From Nelumbo lutea (Eukaryota; Streptophyta; Magnoliopsida; Proteales; Nelumbonaceae): 64,000 bases of DNA. The stretch lies in the NCBI GenBank assembly GCA_022828595.1, contig JAKGHH010000005.1, positions 67,637,655 to 67,701,654 on the forward strand, in the 5' to 3' direction. Positions 1 to 9,944 of this stretch are shown here, in pieces (within the stretch, counting starts at the first letter, position 1; each line of letters opens with the position of its first letter). The translations under genes were made by a program, and so were the position numbers. The notes below the pieces were generated by a model that worked only from the letters and a program-made list of their open reading frames with translations, was not told where the DNA came from and ran no database searches.

Positions 1-104
1 GTAGAATGGTCATTGTACAACATCATTATTTTAATATAAATAGATGGATAGGGGCAGCAACATATCTTTATACTTTCCTTCTCATTATCTCTTTTTTCTC
101 AAGT

Positions 105-262
105 ATTCAAGGGCGGTCCTGTGAACGTGGTTCTTGCCAATATCAATATGCAAGATCTTTAGGTGTACGCAGCCTTGCTCCACAGAGAAGCTGTTCCAAG
201 GTTTGAACCCTGGTCTCCCAGGTTGAACGCAGCAACCCAACTGTTATGCCGAAGCCCACCCT
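105..262 (-). repeat. tRNA-derived SINE-like repeat (Au-type resemblance)
   Basis: Read on the minus strand, the stretch has a box A-like segment (GGCATAACAGTTGGG, near 237-251) and a box B-like segment (GGGTTCAAACC, near 200-210), the RNA polymerase III promoter layout of tRNA-derived plant SINEs. The layout and spacing resemble the Au-SINE group. Target-site duplications and the 3' end were not resolved, so the limits are approximate. Confidence 0.45.
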
Positions 263-1227
263 CAAATTTCCAAGTATTCATGCATCTCTAATTTTGACAT
301 ATCCGTCACAATATGTTTCTCATGGTATACTCATTTTATGAATTTTTTCTTAGTCTACTTCACAGACCATCTTATTCTACTTCATTATATCACCTATTGA
401 GACTCCTAGATTTCCAATTGTGCAATATTTTTCCAGTTTTAGCCTCTCTAGTTTTGTCATGCATCCATCTCAACACCTAATCTCAAGTGTGTTCGTTTTA
501 TGAAATGTTGTTTTTTGATTGAATGGCACTTTGCTCCATATGATAGATACCACAGGCCTTAAAGTCATCGTGTAAAATTTTTCTTCTTATCTGATTGAAC
601 CCCATTAAATGAGATCATGGTTCCTGTTAAGTAAAGTTTGAGATCCCCTCATCTGTTGAGACCCCCTTATTATTCAACATTTCAACCCCTTTATCTACAT
701 ATAATTTCTAGAGTCTTTTGGAGCTTTAATCATATCATAGTTGTCAAGGACGACATTACTTCAGGGAGGATACAGCTAAGTGCAAATTGGAAGGATCTCC
801 TAAATTGGGTGCTAAGTTTGTTTAGGAGGAAATACCCTCAAAATGAACAAGGGAAAGAACCCAAGCAGGTTTCCCAGGAAATGTCTATTCATGTTGTACA
901 CAGGTTTCCTTGTAGCAGTCAATGCTTTTGATAATTTTCTTCCCACGAAGTTGCAATCAGCTACTCTTTTTTCTTTCTTTTTTTCTTTTTTTTTATGTTT
1001 TTTGTTACTTTGAGCTGATATCTAGCGCAGGAATCCAAGATGGGGTCCCTTTGAATATTATAGACATATCAAGCCATGAGGATGAAACTTTCCAAGATAA
1101 GAATTCCCGTGAACATAAATCACGTGACAAGAAATGTAGAACATAATACATAGTTACATAGGCAGTTTGATTGCTGACATCACATGTCTAATCGTGTATG
1201 ATCAGGATTCAAAACTTGTGTTTTCTA

Positions 1228-1261
1228 AACAGCGACCCCCCCCCCCCCAAAAAAAAAAAAA
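1228..1261. repeat. Poly-C/poly-A homopolymer junction
   Basis: A run of about eleven C is followed directly by about a dozen A, between the possible upstream exons and the 1426 exon. Such a tract is prone to slippage and sequencing error. It has no visible function. Confidence 0.8.
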
Positions 1262-1425
1262 GTCTCTGCTTTAAAGTATGGAACCAAAATTTTATGAAAT
1301 AGTTTATAAAAAAATTACTATTTCTAACATTGGCCATTTTCCATCACATGTATCTATGCCCATCATGTGGCGAGGCTAATTTGGAAAATGGATAACTCAA
1401 TCATCATCAACGGCATGTTTTGCAG

Positions 1426-2193
1426 TGTGTCATGGTCGACCATGGTTCCACAAAAGCTGAAGTAAAGACGGCTTCATTTAAAGAAATTGAAAGTATAAAA
1501 GCACAGACAGAAGTTTTTGATGGGAGCCAGGAGGCTCCTGCCTCTTCAGCTGCAGCAGGCACAATGGATAACGGATGGTTGAGCACATCAAGAACTGAGA
1601 GTTTGGATGTGGATTACCTTCTTTCCCACACTGAGCAGCCTGATGATTCAATCTTTAGTCCTCAACAGGAGAGCGCTCAAGGCCTGGATCCTGGCAACAG
1701 ATGGGTTAAGCGTCTCAAGCCAAGTGCTTCCAACTCTCTTGCTCACGATACCAAAAGTTCAAAACTGGGAGATGCATCATCCAATGTAAAAGTAAATAAG
1801 TTGTTTGGCACAGTCATGAATTATGGCAGAAGTACCTTTGAGCCCATATTGGGTAAACGTTTTGGGAAGGGACAGATGGAATCAGATAAAGCCGTGATGT
1901 TATTGACTAGTGGGGAATGTTCTTCCATGGGTTTGATGAAGGAAAGTTGGGATCTATCACATTCTTGGATTCAGAGATGGTGTCGCCATCATGCAGTGGC
2001 GCCATTGATGAAGCCAGCATCAACTTATGTTTGTGAACCACACGGTTCCAAGGCCGCTTCAGAGGAACTAGAAAGGAAGCAATTTCCAAGTATTGCTGCT
2101 ATGGCATTGGTGGGGAAGGCCATGAGTGGTTTCCGTCCATGTGAGTTCAGGAAAAGAGGGACGTCTGTAGTTTGGAATACAGAGGGGTTCTAA
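1426..2193 (+). CDS. Last coding exon of a plant nuclear-type protein, possibly PCH1/F-box At2g16365-like (5' part not resolved)
   Basis: The open frame starts right after a splice acceptor (tttgcag ending at 1425) and runs 255 codons to a TAA at 2191-2193, so this is the 3'-terminal coding exon and not a whole gene. The product is polar and low-complexity at first (Ser/Glu-rich, residues 1-130 of the exon). It ends in a compact segment with HSWIQRWCRHH and FPSIAAMALVGKAMSGFRP, the kind of conserved C-terminal block that marks a family. I associate this tail with the Arabidopsis protein annotated as F-box At2g16365 (PCH1, a phytochrome B-binding regulator of light responses), but from memory only. 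No F-box is visible in this exon. Possible upstream exons exist near 745-880 and 1030-1140, but their splice phases do not join cleanly, so they are left out. Confidence 0.6.
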   Translation, partial: CVMVDHGSTKAEVKTASFKEIESIKAQTEVFDGSQEAPASSAAAGTMDNGWLSTSRTESLDVDYLLSHTEQPDDSIFSPQQESAQGLDPGNRWVKRLKPSASNSLAHDTKSSKLGDASSNVKVNKLFGTVMNYGRSTFEPILGKRFGKGQMESDKAVMLLTSGECSSMGLMKESWDLSHSWIQRWCRHHAVAPLMKPASTYVCEPHGSKAASEELERKQFPSIAAMALVGKAMSGFRPCEFRKRGTSVVWNTEGF

Positions 2194-2985
2194 GGTTACT
2201 CTAAGATTACTTGCTGCCTGATGGAAGAAGATGAACAGTTAAAACTCCTCTCGACTTTGTGAGATCAGAGAGGAAGTTTGTTGTCTGGGATTTGGAGGCC
2301 TGTGTCAAGTATTGATATATATTCTGCAATTCCTAGTTCCGCATCATAATTTGATTTGTTTGGTTCTCTCATATTTCAACTTTCCTGGAAAACAATGGTT
2401 TACCTCTGCTGGCATTTGTTACATTTATTGGCCTTTTTTTTTTTTAAGTATGAATTCAGTCTTCACAGAACAGTCCTCACACCATGATCACAGCCTTTCG
2501 GAGCCGTTCTTCAGGAAAATTTCTGTATTGGTATTTTTTATTTATAGGGAGATATTTTCAATACATGGCGGTGGTGTTCTGTGTGTAAGGATGTGGGAAC
2601 ACTCTGTTGGTAACAGACCCGGAGCGACATTGGAGGGGGATTAAGAGGTGGGAAGTGGGAACAGGATACGTGAGGGATGCCAAGCGAAGTGACGAGTTGG
2701 GAATTTGGGATCTGTTCCCAACTAAAAGCCATCCGAACACGTTCCACCATGTCTGATGTGCGAACATAGATCGTGTTAGAATGATCTTTTATTGGGAGCA
2801 GAGCCAATAACTTGATTGGATTTACAGTTTACGCATTCAATCTATCTGATCCTACAGCTCAAAAAGACTGGCTTTGAAAATTTCCCAGTACTTGACGATG
2901 ATTGAATAAAAAAAAGTTCAAAAGGGAAGCAAATGCATGTTGGTCAGAAATCAGAATTCTTCCGGTATCATATCTGTTCGGCATC
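2194..2985. other. 3' flank of the first gene, no gene seen
   Basis: This holds the presumed 3' UTR of the gene ending at 2193. Around 2545-2580 there is a single diverged half of the dispersed hairpin repeat (core GGGAGATATTTTCAATACATGG). No credible exon was seen on either strand. Confidence 0.5.
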
Positions 2986-3227
2986 ATAGATTTTCCCATT
3001 ACGATGACAAAATTTTCTTCCTCAGCGATAGAGGCAGGAGAGCTGAAGCCTTTGTTTGGGGAAGAAAGAGCATCTCACGCACTTCCTTTACGCGGATGAC
3101 TGTTTAACATTCTTAAGCACAAGTCCAAAATGCTCGTTGTTCAAAGCAGATTCGTATGCAAAAGCCTCTAGCCAAATTATTAATTTCCATAAATATGAGG
3201 TAAATTGGTTTAAATACCCTTTCCTGT
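2986..3227 (+). pseudogene. LINE (non-LTR retrotransposon) reverse transcriptase fragment, 5' piece
   Basis: One frame reads SSAIEAGELKPL and, after a one-base shift, THFLYADDCLTFLSTSP followed by SSQIINFHKYEV. This matches the plant LINE reverse transcriptase pattern around the catalytic Y/F-A-D-D box: a basic residue and ITHLLFADD, then ...A..SGQ.IN..KSE. The frame is broken, so the copy is dead. The next part of the same protein resumes at about 6702, after a 3.46 kb DNA transposon. Confidence 0.7.
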
Positions 3228-3912
3228 TTTAATAAAGGTAAATTGCCGATTAGTATCATGTACTTTGGAGGTAATCTCATTTAATGCCCGAACTTAAAGA
3301 CATGCCACTATAGACTATAGTATTTGAATTCTCAAAAATTGCCACTTTAGTCCAGTAATGAACATTACTGTGGATAGTAAAATTATCAAATTATCCTTTA
3401 CTGTCATAATAAAACTACCAAGCTCTTCTAGCAATCTGATTGATGGTGCCCTACTACTTTGATTGATCTCTCTCAAGACTTATATGCTCAGAATAAACTG
3501 AATATTGGTGGGTTAAGTGGTGGTGTTTTCCCCCTTGTTGGTCCTACATTGTTCTAGAGTTCTGTTCCAACAAAAGAAGCAACAGGGAATGGAAACATAA
3601 TGCCGAAATGGAGTGATGGCGACGATGCTTTTTCTTCTATTCTTCCTTCAGTCTCCTAGCTTCCGTTGGTTTTTGAAAAAAAGAACTGAAATAAGGGTTT
3701 TATTCTTTCTTTATTCATCTCTAACCCATTTTCTTTTCATTAACAAATGCTGATATCTCTAGCCAGATGGGTATAAACTACGTTCAACTGGTCGGGCAAC
3801 AATCACCCATCACCATCTTTGTCCATCAAGTTCATCAAAACCTTGGAACTAGGTTGCGTTACTATGTACAATGCAAACCCAAAAATCCTAATTATCCTCA
3901 TGCAGACCAATC

Positions 3913-4178
3913 ATGGTTTTTAAAACCGACCCAAAGACCGAACCGGTCAGGGGTCCGATTATCGGGTCAAATAGTCTGGCTGTTCGAACCAAATGGTCGG
4001 TTTATTCTGACAAAAAAATTAAAAATTAAAAACAATCAAAACCGTTCGAACGGTTAATCGCCCAGTTCAGCAGTTTTCTGACCAAAATCAATGTTTTTTT
4101 TTTTGAGAAAATCCGGTTTTGGGGGGAAACAGAACTGGTTCCCATTTTTTCCGGTTCGACCGTCTGGTCTGGTCCGGG
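3913..4178. repeat. MITE-like repeat with GGTTTTTAAAACC-type end (family G)
   Basis: It begins with TGGTTTTTAAAACCGACCC and is rich in ACCGG/CCGGT words. It matches in layout the elements at 37401-37694 and 47483-47654. The right end is not cleanly recognisable, so the limit is approximate. It lies inside the 3237-6692 element. Confidence 0.4.
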
Positions 4179-4416
4179 ACCAATATCCAAGTATCAATAA
4201 TGGTTCCTAACCAGCTAATCTCCAATATCCCTTCTAGCTAGGTTGTCGCAGACGAATGGCTAGGGACAAATTTCGTCCCTTTCTGTTTCAAGACCTTGAT
4301 TTGATACTTCATTGTTGGCAATGGAATTTTACTTCTACCTATAACATTTGAAACATCAAAGTTGGGAGTTGGGACACCAATCACCATGGATGTACTAGAA
4401 ACCAAGGTTCTAAATA

Positions 4417-5388
4417 GGGAAAATTCTTGATTAGTACCTTGTATTTTAGACCTAGTGCTATTTTGGTTTCCGAACTTTAAAATGTGGCAATTTAGTACCC
4501 AAACTTTTAAAACATGACAATCCAATATCTGCTTTTAACTAATTGTTAAGTAATCGTTAAGTGGCATTTGAAAAAGACATTGTCCTTTGAGTGTCATCTA
4601 ATTTTCTTTATACATGTTTGGCATTGATGTTGCAGATGCATAAAAAACGGTGCTGCTGATGTGTGGTTGGAAGCACCGTGCCTTCCATTTTTGTTTGGAA
4701 CCATTGCTGCTAGGTAGGACATTTCCTAGAGCAACAACAACTTTTTCTATTTGGTACCAATGCTCCATGAAACGTTTTCAGCACTGGTACCCATTATCCA
4801 GTGCCACATCATTGCCCTATTGGCAACAACGAGCTGTAGTTCCAGGAAACGCCAAATTTGGTGTTGCTCCAAGCTATGGCTTACCGATTTTCAAGGCATG
4901 GCTTGGAGCACCATTTTTTATGGAAAAACGGTTCCAAACAAATGCTCATTTCCTGGAGCACCATTTTTTTTTATGTGACGCCGTTGCTCCAGGAAACGGC
5001 AACGATGGCAAACAACCGCTTTATCAACCATCCAAACATTGACAAACAAATTAACATTCTCAGATCCTTGCCTCTTCTATTCAAGAAAGTTGGGGTCCCT
5101 AGAATGCCCACTCAAACATAACCCTAATTTTCTTGAGTGGAAGAGGCAAGAATTTGGGATTGTTATTTTTTCGTCAACGTTTAGATGGTTGATAAAGAAA
5201 ATTAAATAACACTTGAAGGGCATCTCTATCTTTTTCAAATGTCACTTAACGACCGGTTAACAACTAGTTAACGACAAGTACTTGATTGTCGCATTTTAAA
5301 AGTTTGGGTACTGAATTGTTGCATTTTAAAGCTCGGGGACCAAAGTGGCACTAGGCCAAAGTACAGGGTACTAATCGGGAATTTTTCC
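4417..5388. mobile_element. Mutator-like element, family A copy 1 (972 bp)
   Basis: Long terminal inverted repeats start GGGAAAATTCTTGATTAGTA and, on the other side, GGAAAAATTCCCGATTAGTA. They extend about 190 bp and contain the paired motif ACTTTAAAATGTGRCAATTYAGTACC. The flanking 9 bp TTCTAAATA (4408-4416 and 5389-5397) is perfectly duplicated. There is no transposase. The interior was itself hit at 4612. Related copies lie at 17489-18015 and 31872-33062. Confidence 0.85.
4612..5018. mobile_element. Small TIR element inserted in the family A copy (about 407 bp)
   Basis: Compared with the intact relative at 17489-18015, this copy has extra sequence flanked by a duplicated CTTTAT (4606-4611 and 5019-5024). 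The ends form imperfect inverted repeats: TGTTTGGCATTGATGTTG at the left and TGTTTGCCATCGTTGCCG at the right on the other strand. The interior repeats the word GGAGCACCATTTTT and related TTGCTCCA/TGGAGCAA pieces. It is non-coding, and the superfamily is uncertain. Confidence 0.6.
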
Positions 5389-5639
5389 TTCTAAATATCG
5401 ATATGCCGGTAAAGGGGCTAGAGGCATATCGGACAGTATGAATACTTTTTTTTTTCTCTTTTTCAAATCCGATTTAGGGGGGGCGATTTAAGGTCCACCC
5501 CTTGAACCAATCAAAACCCTGATACACCCTCTATAGGGGTGTATCGGGGTGCTCCTGATATGATACGTATCGATACTTTGAATCTTGCTAGAAATAACTT
5601 CCTACCTTTGATTGGAACATTTTGGTATGATATGGTCGT

Positions 5640-6540
5640 ATTGGTGATGAAGCCTTTGCTTTAATTCTTGAACAAACCAAATCGTTTTTCTTCCTCCATA
5701 TCTACCCTTACTTCCCTTGGTCCAATGACTTTATGCGCATTAACCTTGATTATGCGCTTTTGCAAAGGAAACTGAATCTATACTAATCCTCAATGTGGAT
5801 TAACCTACACCAACCTTCTTGGCTTGTCCAATGAAGCAATGACATGTGGAGTGACGTAGTGAATGGCAACACTTCAGCAATCTCGGACACCTTAGCAATC
5901 CTACTCACCTCGGGTCACTCAACTAAGACCAGGGCTTAAGCAGCTTGCCACACTCACCAATGTGCCGAGATGCCACATAGCCTTCTTTTAGAAGCAAGCT
6001 AGTTGTCTCCGATCTCCTCAGGATCATGGCACACATCAATAGATCTTATCTTCACCGTGCCCAAATTGAATGGACCTGGATAAGCTTTATCAACTTACTT
6101 GGAGTCAATCTTTGGGTGCGAAGCTAACTCCGGGCTAGATAGGTCGGTGATCTCGAACATACATTGTGAGGCCCACAATAGCTTGCCTATATAAAGACTT
6201 CGCATCTAGCCTCACATGGTACGTGTGATTTAGCTCTCATATTCTCATACTTACAAGCAATTAGCTCTCTTTAAATCTCCTTTGCTAACTTAAGCATCAG
6301 AGTGCCCACACCGAGTAAAGCATCCCAGAACACTCTGATCTTCTTGCCTTGCAATTTGACCTGGCCACGTAGCTAGTTCGACGTCCGAACTGCCTTCCAG
6401 CAAGGAGCGACTAGATTGCAAATCATCAAGTCCCTACTCGAGGTGCCTTGTAATCCTTTATCTCTTGCTTGGAGACTTGATTGACATCAACAACATAGGG
6501 TGGAGGGAAGATGATGAAAGGGAAAAGAGAGAACAATAAG
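5640..6540. repeat. Unassigned interior of the 3.46 kb element, LTR-like in places
   Basis: This part is less AT-rich than its surroundings. It contains a TATA-like box (CCTATATAAAG, about 6187-6197) followed by sequence resembling the transcribed half of a plant LTR (short CT-rich blocks, then AACTTAAGCATCAGAGTG). A solo LTR is possible, but matching ends and a 5 bp duplication were not found. Captured host DNA is the alternative. Confidence 0.3.
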
Positions 6541-6701
6541 AGTGGAGAGAGGAATGATTGTGGGTTTAGGCTTTTGAAGGATTACGGTGGTGGTTTTTGA
6601 GAGTTCAAGTATTGTAGTGGCACATTTTAAAGTTTTGGTACTAAAGTGAAACTACCCCTAAAGTACAAGATAGTACTAATTTGCAATTTCCCTTTAAAAA
6701 A

Positions 6702-6995
6702 TGATCTCCAGGATATTGGGCATTTGAGACAATGGGGGAGGAGGGGTCAAAATTCCTTTGCCTCCTGGCTGAAGCATAAAGGAGGTATTTACAAGCAAAA
6801 TTAGTGGGTTGAAGAGAACTTTATCCTCAGCGAGTTGGGAGGTTCTTATCAAGGTCCCTCAACTCTAATGCACTTGATGAACATATTTAAGCTCTCAGAA
6901 TCCATTTGCAAGCAACTAAATAGAAAATTTGCTACTTTTTTCTGGGGTCAAAAATCAAAAGCATGAAGAGAAAAGAGTTAGGTGGATTAAATAGA
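6702..6995 (+). pseudogene. LINE reverse transcriptase fragment, 3' piece
   Basis: The sequence translates, with frame breaks, to LSASWEVLIK, then LMNIFKLSESICKQLNRKF and ATFFWGQKSK, then RVRWIK. This is the well-known plant LINE stretch between the polymerase core and the zinc-finger region (LPTYxMSxFxLPxSLCxxLNxxxARFFWG). It continues the protein interrupted at 3227 by the 3237-6692 element. Confidence 0.7.
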
Positions 6996-8313
6996 TTAGA
7001 TCATGGATAAATTGCTCAAACCTCCCCTCTCTACTTTGTGAAAGTTATGGTTCAATACCTACTTTATGCTAATAGCACTGTCCTCCCCTGAACTTTCCTA
7101 CATCATTGCATCCACACCCCCTTTTGTTATCTCGCTAGAATGTTATCTGAAATTGAAGATGTCATTACCTTAACATTTTTAAATATCAAGATTGACCTTA
7201 GATAAAACATATGGTTTTATACTAACCAAAATACCCTAAAAAGAGTAATCTATATCCTGCTTGAATAGTGATAAAATTTTCAAAAAAAAAAAAAAATCAC
7301 GTGGCTTCCAAAAACCCAAACATATGCATTTCTTTTTTCTTTTTCCCTTAGAAATTTCCTCTTGTTTTTAATATGAATGTTCATCCTTTTTTTTCTTAGT
7401 TTGTGCTTGAGAACACATATCTATGATGCCATTATTATGTTCGAGCAAGAGAGATTCCAATATTTTGAAATTTTGAAGAATTAATAAGGATAAAAGAAAC
7501 TTCTGATTAATCTATTAGACATAACATCAACAGGAGAGGTTTCAATATTTATGAAAGACCCAAACTTTAGGAGAGATTCAAGTCTTTTACCCTAAACTAA
7601 TAAGTGTTGAAAATATATTCCCAAAATTTTCTATAATTTTTTATGTTTTTATATTTATAAAATAATTCTTATTTGACACATTTATTTTTGTTAAATACAA
7701 TGATTATACGATATTAAAAATGTGCCTAATCAAGGATTGACACATTTGGCCCAAAATATTGAATTTTAACTTGCCACTACATATGAAAACAATTCCATTT
7801 ATTGTTAATATTATTTTTTTATCATCAATAAAAACAATTATTCTTTGTCACACTTATTTTGTAGTTATTTAATATAAGATTCAATGAATGTTGATGGGAG
7901 TTTATAGATTAAATATAAGACTTAAGGAGAAAATTTTGAATGAGGAAAAAAGTAGTTATTCAAATTACATTTTTGTCAATCAGAAAGGGACCAAATTCAA
8001 AAATTAGGATATTTTAGTTATAAAAGTTCCACACTTTCATTCATACGTTTAACATTAGTATAAATATAGATTTAAATATAAAACTAAATAAGAGAAGTTT
8101 GAATAAGTAAAAAAGAATCATTCAATCTACATTTCTGTCCTTTCAATTAGAAAGTGACCAAATTAAAAAATAGAGGTTTTTGTTTTGGTAAAAATTGAAT
8201 TATTTTAATCAAACAGAAGTTCCACTCTCATTCACACATTTAATAATAATTTATAGATATAAATATGGATATAATTGTATACCTATGGTTTCGAACCCTA
8301 ACTTAGTTCAAAG
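6996..8313. other. Intergenic AT-rich DNA, no gene
   Basis: At 7008-7130 there is a solo TIR-like end (AAATTGCTCAAACCTCCCC) similar to the 34992-35518 element; its partner was not found. The rest to 8313 is AT-rich sequence with two loosely similar blocks (about 7860-8040 and 8060-8240, sharing ATATAAGACTTAAGGAGAA-like and CAATTAGAAAGTGACCAAATT-like words). No exon was seen. Confidence 0.5.
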
Positions 8314-8862
8314 GCTTCTAATGGACAAATTTCTTAAACTACCCCTATCATTTAAGTAATTGACTAATTGTACCCTTAATGTTTAACTATTGTCTTAAAT
8401 TACCCTTACTTGCTCTACCCTGTCGTTAATTAGTCTGTTAATATTCCATCTAGATCCGTACACATATGATACCACGTTTATTTTTTTTTTTTGAAAACCC
8501 AATCTCATCTTCGTCCCCTTCCTCTCGATGCAGCGGCATAACATCAGCACCCTTTCCTCCTTCGACCTCTCTCTCTCTCCATCTTCCCAAGAACCCATCA
8601 TGGCCAACAGGGAGAAGGTGAAACCCTTGGCACCATTTGCCAGGCAGAATTGGCGGCACCACCAGTGGAGATCAACAAATGCATCTCAAACTTGGAGAGC
8701 ACCACCACTCTTGATCCCAAAGCGGAAAATCTTTCGAATCCTAGAGATGCCATGTACGATTGGAAGATCAAAGTCATTGAGAACCTCTTCCCAGCGTTTC
8801 AGACAGATTTACAACCCTTGCCTGAAAATCCCCTACTTCGATTCCCATAGTTGCACTGAGAC

Positions 8863-9066
8863 ATGAAGGAGAGTGGGATTCTTGGGAGAGGGACAGGTGA
8901 CGAATTTCTAGGTAGTCTGGCTAGATTAGCGTTCTCTATAGAGATAACACAAGCAGGTGAGGAAGAGGCTAGATTAGGGTTCTCTATAGAAATAATACAA
9001 GCCGATGAAGAAGATTGCAAAGGTTTGGTGACGGGTTTTAGCAATTTCTTGAATGCCATTCGATGA
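8863..9066 (+). CDS. Short hypothetical frame with an in-frame 16-residue duplication (cargo of the TIR element)
   Basis: A 67-codon frame contains ARLAFSIEITQAGEEE followed directly by ARLGFSIEIIQADEED, the protein image of a 48 bp tandem DNA duplication (about 8921-9016). I recognise no family. It lies wholly inside the 8323-9935 element. No splice evidence or promoter is apparent, so it may not be expressed. It could equally be part of a longer captured exon. Confidence 0.2.
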   Translation: MKESGILGRGTGDEFLGSLARLAFSIEITQAGEEEARLGFSIEIIQADEEDCKGLVTGFSNFLNAIR

Positions 9067-9150
9067 AACTCCAGAGAGAAGGTGGATATCAAAAGTATTG
9101 TGGACAATCTCTGATATGAGGAGACGAATGCTACCTGGTGGTTACCACTA

Positions 9151-9400
9151 ACGTGGATATGAATTTGAAACCGCTGGAATGATTCGCTTCTCACAATTCA
9201 CCAGCGTTGTCGATGCCTCATCCAATCTAACTCACTCAACTTCAATTATTCGGAGATCCAAGAGAAAATCCTCTAACGTGTATATGGATTTGAAACCGCT
9301 GGAACGGTTCGCTTCTCACAACTCACCAGCACTTTCGATGCCTCATCCAATCTAACCCAATCAGCTTCAATCATCCAGACATCCAAGAGAAAATCCTCTC
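9151..9400. repeat. Two-copy tandem repeat, period 125 bp
   Basis: The unit beginning ACGTGGATATGAATTTGAAA at 9151 recurs at 9276 as ACGTGTATATGGATTTGAAA. Both carry GATGCCTCATCCAATCTAAC and CAAGAGAAAATCCTCT. It lies in the interior of the 8323-9935 element and suggests replication slippage or unequal exchange after capture. Confidence 0.8.
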
Positions 9401-9525
9401 TAAAGTCCTCTGTTCTCACATGGTGGCCGTATCTGTGGAGTACCAATTGGCTTTAATTGAAACAAGGGTTTAACTTTTTGTCAAAGGAGGGCAGACCGAG
9501 GATGATTACCATGACAAAGGGGAAG

Positions 9526-9530
<5 letters not shown>

Positions 9531-9574
<44 letters not shown>
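9531..9574. repeat. GA microsatellite
   Basis: About twenty-two GA units in a row inside the TIR element cargo. Confidence 0.95.
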
Positions 9575-9579
<5 letters not shown>

Positions 9580-9944
9580 GGGGAGCGTGATTACCATAAC
9601 AATTGCAATGGCGGTGGTGAAGAAATTCCGATAAGGCTTGCATGAGGGAAGATCTTGCTCCAGAAGCAGAACAGCTTCGTAAAGACCTTGATCCAGAGAA
9701 AAAAGACAGTTGATTTGACGGAAGATGAGAAGGTTTGGAGGAAAGATAGGATTTAACGGAAGACTAAAATTGACATTTCATCCAGTTAAAATTTTATGAC
9801 GATGACAAGACAATAATTAAACCATAGTTTAATTCTCTGTTCTTCCCCTTTGTCATAGTTTAATTTTATGACGATGACAAGACAATAAGGGTATAGTTGC
9901 TCAATTAGCTAAACCATAGTTTAAGAAATTTGCCCTTTTCTAAT

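Larger units (their letters stand above)
4403..5587. mobile_element. MITE with AAGGTTCnAAnTATCGATA ends (family T), split by a later insertion
   Basis: The left end is CAAGGTTCTAAATA and, after the insertion at 4417-5388, TATCGATATGCCGG. The right end, reverse complemented, is CAAGATTCAAAGTATCGATA. Flanks are CTAGAAAC (4395-4402) and CTAGAAAT (5588-5595), a target duplication with one mismatch in eight. Without the insert the element is about 205 bp, close to the 227 bp of the copy at 31160-31386. Confidence 0.65.
3237..6692. mobile_element. Mutator-like TIR element, 3456 bp, host of further insertions
   Basis: The left end (GGTAAATTGCCGATTAGTA) and the reverse complement of the right end (GGGAAATTGCAAATTAGTA) form imperfect terminal inverted repeats that can be followed for about 100 bp, including ATGTACTTT/TTGTACTTT and AACTTAAA/AACTTTAAA blocks. 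The flanks are TTTAATAAA (3228-3236) and TTTAAAAAA (6693-6701), a 9 bp target duplication with one mismatch, as expected for Mutator-type elements. No transposase frame was seen. The interior carries other repeats at 3913-4178 and 4403-5587, and about 900 bp of unassigned sequence at 5640-6540. Confidence 0.75.
8323..9935. mobile_element. Mutator-like TIR element with complex cargo (Pack-MULE candidate, 1613 bp)
   Basis: The left end GGACAAATTTCTTAAACTAC pairs with the reverse complement of the right end GGGCAAATTTCTTAAACTAT. Further matches follow: TAATTGACTAATTGTACCCTTA versus TAATTGAGCAACTATACCCTTA. The flanks GCTTCTAAT (8314-8322) and TTTTCTAAT (9936-9944) agree at 7 of 9 bases. The interior (8500-9750) is richer in G+C and has gene-like frames on both strands, two tandem duplications and a GA microsatellite, so it may be captured host DNA. 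No transposase motif is visible. Confidence 0.6.

Noticed and set aside
638..1146. Upstream exons of the gene ending at 2193
   Set aside because: Candidate donors and acceptors do not give matching phases with each other or with the 1426 exon; not called.
2538..2807. Minus-strand frames of 69-89 codons
   Set aside because: They overlap a worn hairpin repeat and lack any motif.
6996..7130. Complete TIR element beginning near 7008
   Set aside because: No partner end was found downstream, so only a solo end is mentioned.
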